From positions 1 to 38,381 of the forward strand of contig CANQRX010000003.1 of NCBI GenBank assembly GCA_947626425.1: a DNA stretch of 38,381 bases, written 5' to 3'. The notes beneath the pieces were generated by a model, which was not told where the DNA came from, made no database searches, and saw only the letters and a program-made list of their open reading frames with translations. The DNA comes from an uncultured Bacilli bacterium. GTDB lineage: Bacteria > Bacillota_I > Bacilli_A > RF39 > UBA660. Within the stretch, counting starts at the first letter, position 1. The number at the start of each line of letters is the position of its first letter. A program made the position numbers and the translations under genes. This document shows positions 14,785 to 23,408 of the stretch, piece by piece.

Positions 14785-17109
14785 ATGAAAAAGAAAAAAT
14801 ATATTTTAATTATTATTACTTTAGTAATAGTTTTAAACGCTAAACAAACTAAGGCTTTTGAACTAGTGTCAACAGTTTATAATGATTATTGTTATGAAGT
14901 AAATAGTAAAAAAGAATGTTTAACCCTTTATCATGACAAAGATTCAAATATGGCCGTGTTTAAAACTTATAACATTGTGGAACAAGACCGAGTATATTTA
15001 AATGCAGGTAATTTTACTACCAAAGGTTTAGTGGCTGGTGACTTTAACCATAAAACGCGTTTGGCACTCCAAAAATTTTTTGACGAACGTTATTATAAGT
15101 CACTAGGCTATGATATTCATTATTTATTTGATCCAGCGGAATTAAATACGCTTTATGAGAAATTAATGGCTGATACGCATGAATTTAATAATCGAGTCGA
15201 CAAACACGAATTTACGATTTTTAAAAACGAATGGACCGATGTTTTAGATTTACCAATCCGTGACTATAGTTTTGCTAACACTGATAATCTTGAATTTAAA
15301 AAAGAAAATGGCCGGTTCATGGTCAAAGCCAATAAAGCGGGTAATTTTCCAGCCCAAATTATTTATGATCAATCTAGTAAAGTAGAAAGATTTTTAATTG
15401 ATAGAGAAAATTATTTTCGAATTTATACACCAATTGAAACTATACCAGAAGTGAAATTTAATGTCGAAGAGAAAAAACATCATATTTATGTCAATGGCGA
15501 TTTAGCAAATTTTCAAATAAATATTGATAACGAAGGAGTCGTAGGCGATAAAGTAAATTTTACTTTAAATGTTAATAAGGATTATTTTTTAGATAAAATT
15601 GTTATTGAAAATAAAAATCATCAAGCTATAGAATGGAAAGATAATAGTTTTATTATGCCTAATGAAGATGTTTATATCAATATTTCCTTAAGAAAAAAAC
15701 AAACTTATAAAATAACTGTAATTAAAAGCGAAAATGCAACAATTACGGCTCCATCTTTAGTTATGGAAAACGAAAAAGTTACTCTAAATGCTAAAGTAAA
15801 TGAAGGTTATATCTTAAAAAAAGTTTTTGTAAATGATATTCCTATTGATTTACAAGAAATGCAATTTGTTATGCCTTCTTCTGATGTTACAATCAAATAT
15901 GAAGTTGAAAAACTAAAAACTCATCAAATTACGGTTTTAAAAAATGATGGAGCTACCATTGAAGTAAAAAACAATGCTAATGAAAACGAAAAAGTTAAAG
16001 TAAAAGCTCTAGTAGAAAATGGTTATCAATTAGAAAAAATAATGATAAATAATAAAGCTTTAGATTTAAATGCAATGGAATTTATAATGCCTAATGAAGA
16101 CGTTGTAATTACTTACAAAACAAAAAAAGTAAATGCCCAGACTCATCAAATTACAGTTTTAAAAAAAGATGGAGCTACCATTGAAGTAACAAATCACGCG
16201 AATGAAAATGAAAAAGTTAAAGTAAAAGCTTTAGTTGAAAGTGGTTATCAATTAGATAAAATAATGATAAATAATAAAGCTTTAGATTTAAAAACAATGG
16301 AATTTATAATGCCAAATGAAGACGTTGTAATTACTTATAAAACAAGTTTCAAGAATATTACTAAGCAATATAACATTGTCGTTAAAGAAACAAAAGGTGT
16401 CAGTTTAAACCTAAATAAAAAAGCCCAAGCAGGTCAAAAAATCAATTTAGAACCTATTGTTGAAGAAGGTTACATTATAGATAAAATTTTAGTTTTTGCG
16501 GCGAATAATCAAAATTTAGAAGTTACTGAACAAAGTTTTATAATGCCGGATTCTGATGTAACAATCGAAGTCCAAACCAAATTAAAAGAGTACAGCATTA
16601 CAGTTGAGGCTCCTAAAAGTATTTTGGTAGATATTCAAAATAAAGCGCATATGGGCGAGTATATAACCTTTTCAACTGAATCTTTATTAGAAGACAGTGT
16701 AAAAGCCATTTATTTAAATGGAAAATTAATTGATACCTATCACTTTACAATGCCTAGTGAAGATGTTGTTTTAAAAATTGATGGTGCCAAACATAACTGG
16801 GAAGTTAATTATGAGGATTTAGAAGGTATGGTTATTAAAGAATCCCTTTTAGTTAATAAAGATGAATTAGTTTCCATTCCTCAAATTAAAGGTTACAAAT
16901 TTTTAAAAGCAGTGCTTTTGGATGGTACGTCTGTTGATTATCAAAATTCCTTTATTATGCCAAATGAAACCGTAACTTTAATTTATGAACCATTATCAAC
17001 GGAAACTGATTTTGATATCCCCAACACCAAAGCTAGTTTATCAATATTTCCATTAATCATACTTTTTCTAGTAAGTTTATTGCCTGTAAAAAAACGTAAA
17101 TTTAAATAA
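14785..17109 (+). CDS. Surface protein with InlB-type B-repeats and sortase-like tail
   Basis: 774 residues. Signal peptide at 1-25 (basic start, hydrophobic core, TKAF). Residues about 26-225 form an N-terminal domain I do not recognise. From about 230 on there are seven repeats of 60-75 residues, each closing with F-x-MP-x-(E/S)-D/T-V (FIMPNEDV, FVMPSSDV, FIMPDSDV, FTMPSEDV, FIMPNETV), the hallmark of divergent InlB B-repeats (Flg_new_2-type). The end has IPNTKAS, a hydrophobic helix and KKRKFK, an LPXTG-like sorting signal; no sortase lies in the window. The protein is likely wall- or membrane-anchored and used for adhesion. It is transcribed alone, between its own promoter and a strong terminator. 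Confidence 0.85.
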   Translation: MKKKKYILIIITLVIVLNAKQTKAFELVSTVYNDYCYEVNSKKECLTLYHDKDSNMAVFKTYNIVEQDRVYLNAGNFTTKGLVAGDFNHKTRLALQKFFDERYYKSLGYDIHYLFDPAELNTLYEKLMADTHEFNNRVDKHEFTIFKNEWTDVLDLPIRDYSFANTDNLEFKKENGRFMVKANKAGNFPAQIIYDQSSKVERFLIDRENYFRIYTPIETIPEVKFNVEEKKHHIYVNGDLANFQINIDNEGVVGDKVNFTLNVNKDYFLDKIVIENKNHQAIEWKDNSFIMPNEDVYINISLRKKQTYKITVIKSENATITAPSLVMENEKVTLNAKVNEGYILKKVFVNDIPIDLQEMQFVMPSSDVTIKYEVEKLKTHQITVLKNDGATIEVKNNANENEKVKVKALVENGYQLEKIMINNKALDLNAMEFIMPNEDVVITYKTKKVNAQTHQITVLKKDGATIEVTNHANENEKVKVKALVESGYQLDKIMINNKALDLKTMEFIMPNEDVVITYKTSFKNITKQYNIVVKETKGVSLNLNKKAQAGQKINLEPIVEEGYIIDKILVFAANNQNLEVTEQSFIMPDSDVTIEVQTKLKEYSITVEAPKSILVDIQNKAHMGEYITFSTESLLEDSVKAIYLNGKLIDTYHFTMPSEDVVLKIDGAKHNWEVNYEDLEGMVIKESLLVNKDELVSIPQIKGYKFLKAVLLDGTSVDYQNSFIMPNETVTLIYEPLSTETDFDIPNTKASLSIFPLIILFLVSLLPVKKRKFK
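15919..16344 (+). repeat. Internal tandem duplication of one B-repeat
   Basis: Bases 15919-16122 and 16141-16344 are about 90% identical with an offset of exactly 222 bases (74 codons). The other repeats of this gene share only the protein pattern, so this pair is a recent duplication or has been homogenised. Confidence 0.85.
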
Positions 17110-17115
17110 AAAGTC

Positions 17116-17155
17116 AAAAAAACACTAAAAAATGAAAAATTTTGGTGTTTTTTTT
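17116..17155 (+). terminator. Rho-independent terminator after the surface protein gene
   Basis: A 15-base stem (17116-17130 with 17140-17154) with one G-T pair, core ACACTAAAA/TTTTGGTGT, 9-base loop, and a terminal T-run. It separates the surface protein gene from dnaG. Confidence 0.85.
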
Positions 17156-17202
17156 GTAAAAAAAAAGGAAATAAAGGACAACAGGGTAATATATATAATT
17201 GT

Positions 17203-17210
17203 AGGGGAGG
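17203..17210 (+). promoter_or_regulatory. Ribosome binding site that points to an ATT start for dnaG
   Basis: AGGGGAGG ends eight bases before the ATT at 17219, the normal spacing. It ends one base before ATG 17212, which is too close and opens only a six-codon frame (stop at 17230-17232). No ATG, GTG or TTG lies in the dnaG frame between the upstream TGA (17213) and the ATG at 17363. Confidence 0.7.
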
Positions 17211-17218
17211 TATGACTT

Positions 17219-18988
17219 ATTGCAGTAATTAACCAAGAAACTATTTTAGAAATCCGTCAAAAAGCTGATATAGTAGAAATTGTTAGTTCATATGTCCAGT
17301 TAACTTTAAGAGGTAAAAATTATTTTGGTATTTGTCCTTTTCACCAAGATCATTCACCATCAATGAGCGTGAGTAAAGAAAAACAATTATTCAAATGTTT
17401 TTCCTGTGGGGCCGGGGGTAATGTTTTTCAGTTCGTTAAAGAAATTGAAAACATAACATTTTTAGAAGCTGTTAGTAAAGTCGCATCAAAAGTCGGCATT
17501 AACTTTACCTATAATCAATCGTTTCAACCCGTTGAAAAGTTTGAACAAGAATATAAAATAATGGACTTAACAAAAATGTTTTATCATAACAATTTAAAAA
17601 GCAAAGAAGCCAAAGAAGCCCGTGATTATCTTGCCAAAAGAAAAATTGATAACGAAATTATTGATAATTTTGGGTTAGGTTTTGCTTTTAAGGGCAATCA
17701 ATTATTAGAATTATTAAAAGCCAAAAAATATGATATGACTAGACTAAAAGATTTAAGCTTAGTTAGCCAAAAAGAAAACCAGTACTATGATATGTTTCAA
17801 AATCGAATTTTATTTCCTATTGAAAATCCTTCCGGAAAAGTTGTTGGGTTTACCGCCCGAGCTATAAATCCCAATGATACACCGAAGTATTTAAATAGTC
17901 GGGAATCAATTATTTTTAAAAAAGGGGAAATTTTATATAATTATCACCGTGCCCGCGAGAATGTTCGACTGTTAAAAAAAATTATTATTGTGGAAGGAAA
18001 TATGGATGCCATCCGAATGAGTGCTTGTGGTTTTCCAAATACCATAGCTTTAATGGGAACTAGTTTAACTAAAGAGCAAATTGAACTTATCCGGAAACTA
18101 AGAGTACCAATTACCTTAATGCTTGATAATGATAATGCCGGTTTAACTAATACTTATCAAAATGGTTTACTTTTAGAACAGGCTAAACTAGACGTTTGGG
18201 TTGTCCGGCTAAGCAAAGTTAAAGATCCTGATGAATATCTTTTAAACTTTGGCACTGAAGCCATGCAAGATGCCTTAGATCATCCTCTTAGTTTTTTAGA
18301 ATTTAAACTAATGTATTTAAAAGAAAATCGTAATTTACAAGATTCAGCTGATTTAATTTTATATATTAAAGATGTTATTAAATCCCTTGAAAATTATGAT
18401 GATCTAACTAAGAAAATGACTTTGCAAAAAATTGCCAATGATTATAGTATATCTTATGAAATTTTAAAAAGTGAATTACAAAAAGCTCAAGAAAATAATA
18501 ATCAACCATCAATCGAAGTAAAACCAATTAATAAACCGAAAGATGTATTCGATAATTATAGCAAATGTGCTAATCCCATTCTTTATTATATGATGAATGA
18601 TAGCAAATATATTAATATCTATCTTAATCGGTTAGGTTATTTTAGTGAAAAAAAATATAGACAAATCGCCAGCGAAATTTTATACTATTACGAAAAAAAC
18701 AAAACAATTAATTTAGCAGATTTTTTAAGCTATGCTGAACTATCACCTGTAAAAGATGATATATTTCAGGTAATCGGGGGTATAAAAGATGAAGAAATAA
18801 GCGAAACTAATATGGTAGAGTATATAACAATGTTACAAACTTTAATGATTAATCAAGATATTTTTACTTTGAGAAGTCGTCAAAGACAAACATTTGATAT
18901 AAACGAAAAAATTGCCATCGGTATCAAAATAACAGAATTACATCGAAAAAAAGAAGAATTGAAAAAAGAAAGAAGTGTTGAAAAATGA
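17219..18988 (+). CDS. dnaG: DNA primase DnaG, apparently started at ATT
   Basis: Primase that lays RNA primers for the replisome. With the ATT start the product has 589 residues, aligning from the first residues with known primases (INQETILEIRQKADIVEIV). The CHC2 zinc finger is complete: C39, H42 (CPFH), C60 and C63 (CFSCGAGG). The RNA polymerase/TOPRIM core has FQNRILFPIENPSGKVVGFT, IIVEGNMDAIRM and the metal site MLDNDNAG. The C-terminal DnaB-binding region is less conserved. The first in-frame ATG (17363) would remove C39 and H42, so it cannot be the biological start. The stop overlaps the ATG of rpoD (ATGA). Possible alternatives are a one-base sequencing error or frameshifting near 17212-17222. 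Confidence 0.9.
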   Translation: MAVINQETILEIRQKADIVEIVSSYVQLTLRGKNYFGICPFHQDHSPSMSVSKEKQLFKCFSCGAGGNVFQFVKEIENITFLEAVSKVASKVGINFTYNQSFQPVEKFEQEYKIMDLTKMFYHNNLKSKEAKEARDYLAKRKIDNEIIDNFGLGFAFKGNQLLELLKAKKYDMTRLKDLSLVSQKENQYYDMFQNRILFPIENPSGKVVGFTARAINPNDTPKYLNSRESIIFKKGEILYNYHRARENVRLLKKIIIVEGNMDAIRMSACGFPNTIALMGTSLTKEQIELIRKLRVPITLMLDNDNAGLTNTYQNGLLLEQAKLDVWVVRLSKVKDPDEYLLNFGTEAMQDALDHPLSFLEFKLMYLKENRNLQDSADLILYIKDVIKSLENYDDLTKKMTLQKIANDYSISYEILKSELQKAQENNNQPSIEVKPINKPKDVFDNYSKCANPILYYMMNDSKYINIYLNRLGYFSEKKYRQIASEILYYYEKNKTINLADFLSYAELSPVKDDIFQVIGGIKDEEISETNMVEYITMLQTLMINQDIFTLRSRQRQTFDINEKIAIGIKITELHRKKEELKKERSVEK

Positions 18989-20259
18989 CAAAATTTGAAA
19001 TGAGAACGAATGAACTATTGACAAAAGGATTAAATGAAGGATACTTATTAATCGCAGAGGTTGCCGAAGTTCTAAAAGAATGTCGGGCTACTAAAGAAGA
19101 AGCCATAAGCTTTGAAGAAAAACTGAAAGAAAATAATATTGAATTAGTTGAAAAAATCCCTGAAAAAAAAGTTAAAAAAGTTAAAGAAATTAAAACATTT
19201 ACCGAACGCAAAGAAGAATTAATTGCCCTAGGAAAGAAAAATGGTCGAATTACTTTTGAACAACTAGCGTCATCTTTGAAAGGCTTAGAAGTAGATAACG
19301 ATTCCTTAGATATTTTATATAATGAATTGGTGGCCAATAATATTGAAATAGTTGGAGAAGATGATGAAGAGGGTAATAACGATAATTCACCAATTATTTT
19401 AAATGATGCAGAAATAACCAAAGACATTAATATTAATGATCCAGTTCGGATGTATTTAAAAGAAATTGGGCGAATCAGTTTGTTATCACCAGAAGAAGAA
19501 ATGGATTTATCAATCAAAGTAGCCAATGGTGATGAAGAGGCCAAAAATCGCCTTGCCGAGTCTAACCTTCGTTTAGTTGTTAGTATTGCCAAAAGATATG
19601 TCGGTCGTGGGTTGTTATTTTTAGATTTAATCCAAGAAGGAAATATTGGGTTAATGAAAGCCGTTGACAAGTTTGACTATGATAAAGGATACAAATTTTC
19701 AACATATGCAACATGGTGGATTCGTCAAGCCATAACGCGCGCCCTTGCCGATCAAGCAAGAACAATTAGAGTTCCGGTTCACATGGTTGAAACAATTAAT
19801 AAAATGGCCCGAATCCAAAGACAATTAACCTTAGAATTAAACCGCGAACCATCCGAAGAAGAAATCGCTAAAAAAATGAATATTTCGGTAGAAAAAGTTC
19901 GGGATGTCATTAAAATAAGTCAAGATCCTGTATCCCTTGAAACACCAATCGGTGAAGAAGATGATTCCCATTTAGGAGATTTTGTCAAAGACCCAAATAG
20001 TATGACTCCAGAAGAATATGCGACTAACCAAATTTTAAAAGAAGAAATTAAAGAAGTTTTAGGAACCCTTCAAGAAAGAGAACAAGAGGTTTTAGAATTG
20101 CGTTTTGGCTTAATTGATGGAACTAGTCACACTTTAGAAGAAGTAGGCAAAAGATTTAATGTTACACGGGAACGAATAAGGCAAATTGAAGCAAAAGCCC
20201 TTAGAAAATTACGGCATCCATCTCGGGCTAAAAAATTAAAGGATTTTTTAAACGATTAA
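18985..20259 (+). CDS. rpoD: Primary sigma factor RpoD (SigA)
   Basis: 424-residue housekeeping sigma-70. The N-terminal region 1.1 is variable and acidic and ends with DEEGNNDNSP. Region 1.2 is DPVRMYLKEIGRISLLSPEEE-like at about 150-170. Region 2 has RLVVSIAKRYVGRGLLFLDL and FSTYATWWIRQAI (-10 recognition and melting). Region 3 has VPVHMVETINK. Region 4 has LEEVGKRFNVTRERIRQIEA near the end (-35 recognition). It overlaps dnaG by four bases and trmK by one, the classical dnaG-rpoD operon. The many extended -10 promoters in this window are its presumed targets. Confidence 0.97.
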   Translation: MTKFEMRTNELLTKGLNEGYLLIAEVAEVLKECRATKEEAISFEEKLKENNIELVEKIPEKKVKKVKEIKTFTERKEELIALGKKNGRITFEQLASSLKGLEVDNDSLDILYNELVANNIEIVGEDDEEGNNDNSPIILNDAEITKDININDPVRMYLKEIGRISLLSPEEEMDLSIKVANGDEEAKNRLAESNLRLVVSIAKRYVGRGLLFLDLIQEGNIGLMKAVDKFDYDKGYKFSTYATWWIRQAITRALADQARTIRVPVHMVETINKMARIQRQLTLELNREPSEEEIAKKMNISVEKVRDVIKISQDPVSLETPIGEEDDSHLGDFVKDPNSMTPEEYATNQILKEEIKEVLGTLQEREQEVLELRFGLIDGTSHTLEEVGKRFNVTRERIRQIEAKALRKLRHPSRAKKLKDFLND

Positions 20260-20900
20260 TGAATTCCAAAAGATTACAATTTTTAGCTAATTATATTGCT
20301 AAAGATGCCAATGTCATTGATATTGGAACCGATCACGCTTACTTGCCAATTCTTTTGGTTCAAAAAAATAAAAGAAAAGTAATTGGAACAGATATTCATG
20401 AAAAAGCCTTAAATCAAGCTCAAAAAAACGTCTTAAAATATCATTTAGAAAAAGAAATAAAACTAATTTTAACTGATGGATTAGAAAATATTAATTTTGA
20501 GGATTATGATACTCTTGTTTTAGCAGGAATGGGCTATATGACTATTAAACATATTTTAGATTCTGATTTAAAACCGATTCAAACCATTATTCTCCAAGCT
20601 AATAATGATCATGAAAAAGTAAGAAAAATGATGATGGAAAAGAATTGGCGTCTAATAGATGAACATCTTTTAAGTGAAAATAATCATCTTTATCATATTA
20701 TGAAATATCAAAAAGGCGAAGAACAATTAACTAACCAAGAAATAATGTTAGGCAAATACCTTAAAGAAAACCGTTTTTACTACCAAGAAGAATTAGTTAA
20801 ATGCCAAGAAATTTATGATAAAATACCTCAAAAATATTTTACTAAAAGAAAAGAATTACAAAAAAAAATATCCTTTTTGCAAGAATATTTAAATTTATAA
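20259..20900 (+). CDS. trmK: tRNA (adenine-22-N1)-methyltransferase TrmK
   Basis: 213 residues, the length of Bacillus TrmK (YqfN). The SAM-binding motif VIDIGTDHAYLPI near 19-31 and IGTDIHEKAL near 43-52 are typical, followed by DTLVLAGMGYM near 87-97 and a C-terminal helical coiled region. TrmK methylates A22 in the D-loop of some tRNAs. Its ATG shares one base with the rpoD stop, and its place after dnaG-rpoD is the same as in Bacillus. Its 3' end overlaps the opposing YqfQ-like gene by six bases. Confidence 0.9.
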   Translation: MNSKRLQFLANYIAKDANVIDIGTDHAYLPILLVQKNKRKVIGTDIHEKALNQAQKNVLKYHLEKEIKLILTDGLENINFEDYDTLVLAGMGYMTIKHILDSDLKPIQTIILQANNDHEKVRKMMMEKNWRLIDEHLLSENNHLYHIMKYQKGEEQLTNQEIMLGKYLKENRFYYQEELVKCQEIYDKIPQKYFTKRKELQKKISFLQEYLNL

Positions 20901-21155
20901 AAAGAAAACTGGTTTATTTAAAGCTTGAGCTTTAGCTACAGGCTTTTTTTGAGTGTTTTTTTCAAAACTAGGACTTGAAACTGTTGTTCCTTTCGGTTTT
21001 TCCATCATAACTTTGGCAACTTTTAAGGCATCTTTAGCATTATTAATAATAGGTTTAGCCTTAACGTATAAAGGAATTACCTGATTAGCAATATTCAAAG
21101 TTTTATTTATTTTTCCAATCATGGAAACTAAATTAAATGATCGAGCTGGATACAT
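20895..21155 (-). CDS. Small YqfQ-like protein
   Basis: 86 residues on the minus strand, convergent with trmK. The core helix NIANQVIPLYVKAKPIINNA followed by KDALKVAKVM resembles the conserved helical part of Bacillus YqfQ, a gene found in the same neighbourhood after sigA and yqfN. The tail is basic, proline- and lysine-rich (KKPVAKAQALNKPV). Two ATGs are close together; AAGGAG (21163-21168) is seven bases from the second (21155) and only one from the first (21161), so 21155 is chosen. A TATAAT on this strand lies at 21170-21175, without a clear -35. Function unknown; in Bacillus the family is linked to spores, an inference only. Confidence 0.6.
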   Translation of the reverse strand: MYPARSFNLVSMIGKINKTLNIANQVIPLYVKAKPIINNAKDALKVAKVMMEKPKGTTVSSPSFEKNTQKKPVAKAQALNKPVFFL

Positions 21156-21319
21156 ACGCATACTCCTTTATTATAGTATATGCTAAACTTTCGTTTTTGG
21201 TGTAATTTTATTTAACAAATTGATGCATTAAATTTAAATAACGCACACTATCATAAATTTTTTTTAATTGAAGAAACTAATCATCTTTGTTATCATATAA
21301 ATAGTTAGGATTTGATAAA

Positions 21320-21967
21320 ATGAATGAGTTAGTTGTCATATTTTTAAGTTTTGGACTTGGTTTCCTTTATAATTGGTTAATTAATTTACATGAACGAAAA
21401 AAAACAAAAAATTTATTTGAACTATTCCTTTCCGGATTATCGTTAATGATTTTAACCCTTTATTTTTATCAAAAATATCATTTTAGTTATCGCTTTTTTC
21501 CGGGTTTTATTATTAGTTCCTTATTAATTTTGATTTTTACAAGCGACCTTAAATATTTAATAATATTTGATAGTCCTTTACTTATCAGTGCCTTAGCTAT
21601 GTTTGGCCTTAATTGCCTTTTTTTTGATTTAAGTGGAGCTTTAAAAAGTTGTTTTTCCGGAATAATTATTTTTCTTTTTATGTTATTTATCGCTAAAATA
21701 AGTAGTAAACTTTTTAAAAGAGAAACCTTAGGAGGCGGAGATATCAAGTTTTCTTATCTAATTGGTTGTATTTTGCCTCTTAATTTAGCATTTACAACGC
21801 TTGCTTTATCGACATTTCTAGCTTTACCGGCCTCAGTTTTTTCGCTTTTAATGCACAAAGAAAAAGAAGTAGCTTATGGTCCTTTTTTAGTATCAGCCCT
21901 GTTAATAGTTTATATGTTTTCCGATAAATTCCAAAATCTTTTGAATTTTTTATTTTCATGGCTCTAG
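21320..21967 (+). CDS. Type IV prepilin peptidase-like protein (A24 family, ComC/TadV-like)
   Basis: 215 residues with about seven membrane helices. The two catalytic aspartate motifs of A24 peptidases are visible: TSDLKYLIIFD near residue 75-85 and GGGDIKF near 140-146. The N-terminal cytoplasmic methylase domain with its CxxC pairs is reduced to a short charged loop (HERKKTKN). Such peptidases cleave the leader of type IV pilins or competence pseudopilins. With comEA and comEC in the same window, a ComC-like role in DNA uptake is plausible, although no pilin genes are present. It follows a 158-base gap after the divergent YqfQ-like gene, in which I see no clear promoter. Confidence 0.8.
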   Translation: MNELVVIFLSFGLGFLYNWLINLHERKKTKNLFELFLSGLSLMILTLYFYQKYHFSYRFFPGFIISSLLILIFTSDLKYLIIFDSPLLISALAMFGLNCLFFDLSGALKSCFSGIIIFLFMLFIAKISSKLFKRETLGGGDIKFSYLIGCILPLNLAFTTLALSTFLALPASVFSLLMHKEKEVAYGPFLVSALLIVYMFSDKFQNLLNFLFSWL

Positions 21968-21983
21968 TTTAACGAAATTTTCC

Positions 21984-22013
21984 TTTACATATTTACGCTT
22001 AGTTTGCTATAAT
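21984..22013 (+). promoter_or_regulatory. Promoter of rpmG-efp
   Basis: TTTACA (21984-21989), 18-base spacer, then TGC and TATAAT (22008-22013): a good extended -10 promoter. It gives a leader of about 24 bases with AAGGAGGG before rpmG. Confidence 0.7.
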
Positions 22014-22043
22014 ACATATAGTTTTGATGTAAGGAGGGATATT

Positions 22044-22217
22044 ATGGCAAAAAACGAAAATAGACAATTCATCGGATTAAAATGTTCACGATGTGGAAAA
22101 CAAATCCGTCCAACTATTAAAAATAAAAAGAATACAACAGAAAAAATTGAATTAAAAAAGTTTTGTCCAAACTGTCGACAAGCTGTTATATTTAAAGAAA
22201 CCAAATTAGGTAAGTAA
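22044..22217 (+). CDS. rpmG: Ribosomal protein bL33, zinc-ribbon form
   Basis: 57 residues, MAKNENRQFIGLKCSRCGKQ at the start. It keeps the bL33 pattern of a CxxC pair, the basic block KNKKNTTEKIELKKFCPNC with the second pair, and a final KETKLGK. The four cysteines (CSRC, CPNC) show the zinc-binding C+ type; many bacteria carry both C+ and C- paralogues. AAGGAGGG lies at 22031-22038 and an extended -10 promoter further upstream. It is followed after 21 bases by efp, so both belong to a translation-related operon. Confidence 0.85.
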   Translation: MAKNENRQFIGLKCSRCGKQIRPTIKNKKNTTEKIELKKFCPNCRQAVIFKETKLGK

Positions 22218-22238
22218 TATTAGAGAAGGGTGAGTACG

Positions 22239-22799
22239 ATGAATATTAACATAAACGATATAAAAAATGGAATGACAATAATTATTGATGGCAATTTATG
22301 CCAAATTATGGAGTTTCAACATGTTAAACCAGGTAAGGGTAGTGCTTTCGTTCGTATTAAATTAAAAAATTTAAGAACAGGAGCTGTTGTTGAAAATTCT
22401 TATAATACAAATATCAAAATTGAAAGAGCTAAAATTGATCATAACCCAATGCAATTTTTATATACTGATGGGGATAATTATGTTTTCATGAATACTGAAA
22501 CTTATGATCAAATTGAAGTTCCATCTTCAAAACTAGAACAAGAAAAGCGTTTTATTAAAGAAGGATTAGAAATTCAATTAGATTACTATGAAGGTGAATT
22601 AATCGGTATAACTTTACCAGAAAAAATTGAGTTTGAAGTTGTTGAAACTGAACCAGCTGTGAAAGGTAATACTGCTAACAATGCTATGAAAGATGCCAAA
22701 ATCGAAACTGGCTACACTGTAAAAGTTCCATTATTTATTAATCAAGGTGAAAAAATAATTATTTCAACTAGTGATGGAAAATATTCTAGCCGGGCCTAA
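22239..22799 (+). CDS. efp: Translation elongation factor P
   Basis: 186 residues, three beta-barrel domains, typical length. EF-P relieves ribosome stalling at polyproline stretches. The loop KPGKGSAF carries the modification-site lysine (K33), the N-terminal KOW-like domain begins at MNININDIKNGM, and the C-terminal part contains KGNTANNAMKDAKIETG, the family signature. A GTG nine bases upstream (22230) is in frame, but AGAAGGG ends there, so ATG 22239 is chosen. No EF-P modification enzyme was recognised in the window. A bidirectional terminator follows directly. Confidence 0.93.
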   Translation: MNININDIKNGMTIIIDGNLCQIMEFQHVKPGKGSAFVRIKLKNLRTGAVVENSYNTNIKIERAKIDHNPMQFLYTDGDNYVFMNTETYDQIEVPSSKLEQEKRFIKEGLEIQLDYYEGELIGITLPEKIEFEVVETEPAVKGNTANNAMKDAKIETGYTVKVPLFINQGEKIIISTSDGKYSSRA

Positions 22800-22800
22800 A

Positions 22801-22829
22801 AAAAAATATCTAGACAATAGATATTTTTT
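22801..22829. terminator. Bidirectional terminator between efp and def
   Basis: An 11-bp perfect stem (22801-22811 with 22819-22829) around a 7-base loop, rich in A on the left and T on the right, so it can stop both converging transcripts. The right end touches the def stop codon. Confidence 0.8.
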
Positions 22830-23380
22830 TATATTTCCCGCATTTTTTCTTGATTTTTATAAGGATTTTTCGGATCAATCCGATCGACAAATAAAATTCC
22901 GTTTAAATGATCAATTTCATGTTGAAAAGCAATTGAAACATCTTCTCTAACTCGTAAAGTTATTTCTTTGCCATTCATATCTTGTGCTTTAACAGTCATT
23001 CTGGCATATCGAGGAACTATTCCCTTAACATCCCGATTTACACTTAAGCAACCTTCGCCTTCACCAACATAAATTAATTCTTCACTATAAGAAACAATTT
23101 CCGGATTAATAACAATATAATTTTTGAAAGTTTTGTCCTCTTTTTCTTCGGCAATAACAAAATAACGTTTCATTATCCCAAGTTGAACAGCTGACATTCC
23201 CCAACCAGCTCGTAAATTATATTTTTCCCGTTCTTCATCAATTTGACTCATTTGAAGATAGACTAACATATCGTTGATAGTTTTTTGATCACTTGCTGAT
23301 AAAGGAAAGGTAACAGGCTTAGAAATTTGTCGAAGCCTTTTATCATTTTCTTCCAAAATTTTTAAATTTGGTAATTCCAT
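22829..23380 (-). CDS. def: Peptide deformylase
   Basis: 183 residues, type 2 (Gram-positive) length. It removes the formyl group from nascent proteins. Metal ligands are present: cysteine in EGCLSV and the two histidines of HEIDHLNG, with the catalytic glutamate. Motif 1, usually GxGLAAPQ, reads GWGMSAVQLG: the glutamine is kept, but Ala-to-Ser and Pro-to-Val changes are unusual. The insert after motif 1 (EEKEDKTFKNYIVINPEI) fits type 2. The ATG is preceded by AAGGGGTG. It converges on efp with a shared terminator. Active deformylase is expected because the catalytic residues are intact. Confidence 0.92.
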   Translation of the reverse strand: MELPNLKILEENDKRLRQISKPVTFPLSASDQKTINDMLVYLQMSQIDEEREKYNLRAGWGMSAVQLGIMKRYFVIAEEKEDKTFKNYIVINPEIVSYSEELIYVGEGEGCLSVNRDVKGIVPRYARMTVKAQDMNGKEITLRVREDVSIAFQHEIDHLNGILFVDRIDPKNPYKNQEKMREI

Positions 23381-23408
23381 GGTAACACACCCCTTAAAAA
23401 TCTCCTTT

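Noticed and set aside
17194..17199. Perfect TATAAT just before dnaG
   Set aside because: Transcription from it would start inside the AGGGGAGG ribosome binding site; there is no -35 at a suitable distance. The real dnaG promoter was not identified.
17212..17232. ATG with a six-codon frame overlapping the dnaG start
   Set aside because: Only one base separates it from the ribosome binding site and it ends after six codons, so it is unlikely to be the dnaG start. Kept only as an alternative in the ATT finding.
18924..19765. Long open frames antisense to rpoD
   Set aside because: They are mirror frames of a highly conserved gene, without ribosome binding sites or recognisable protein features.
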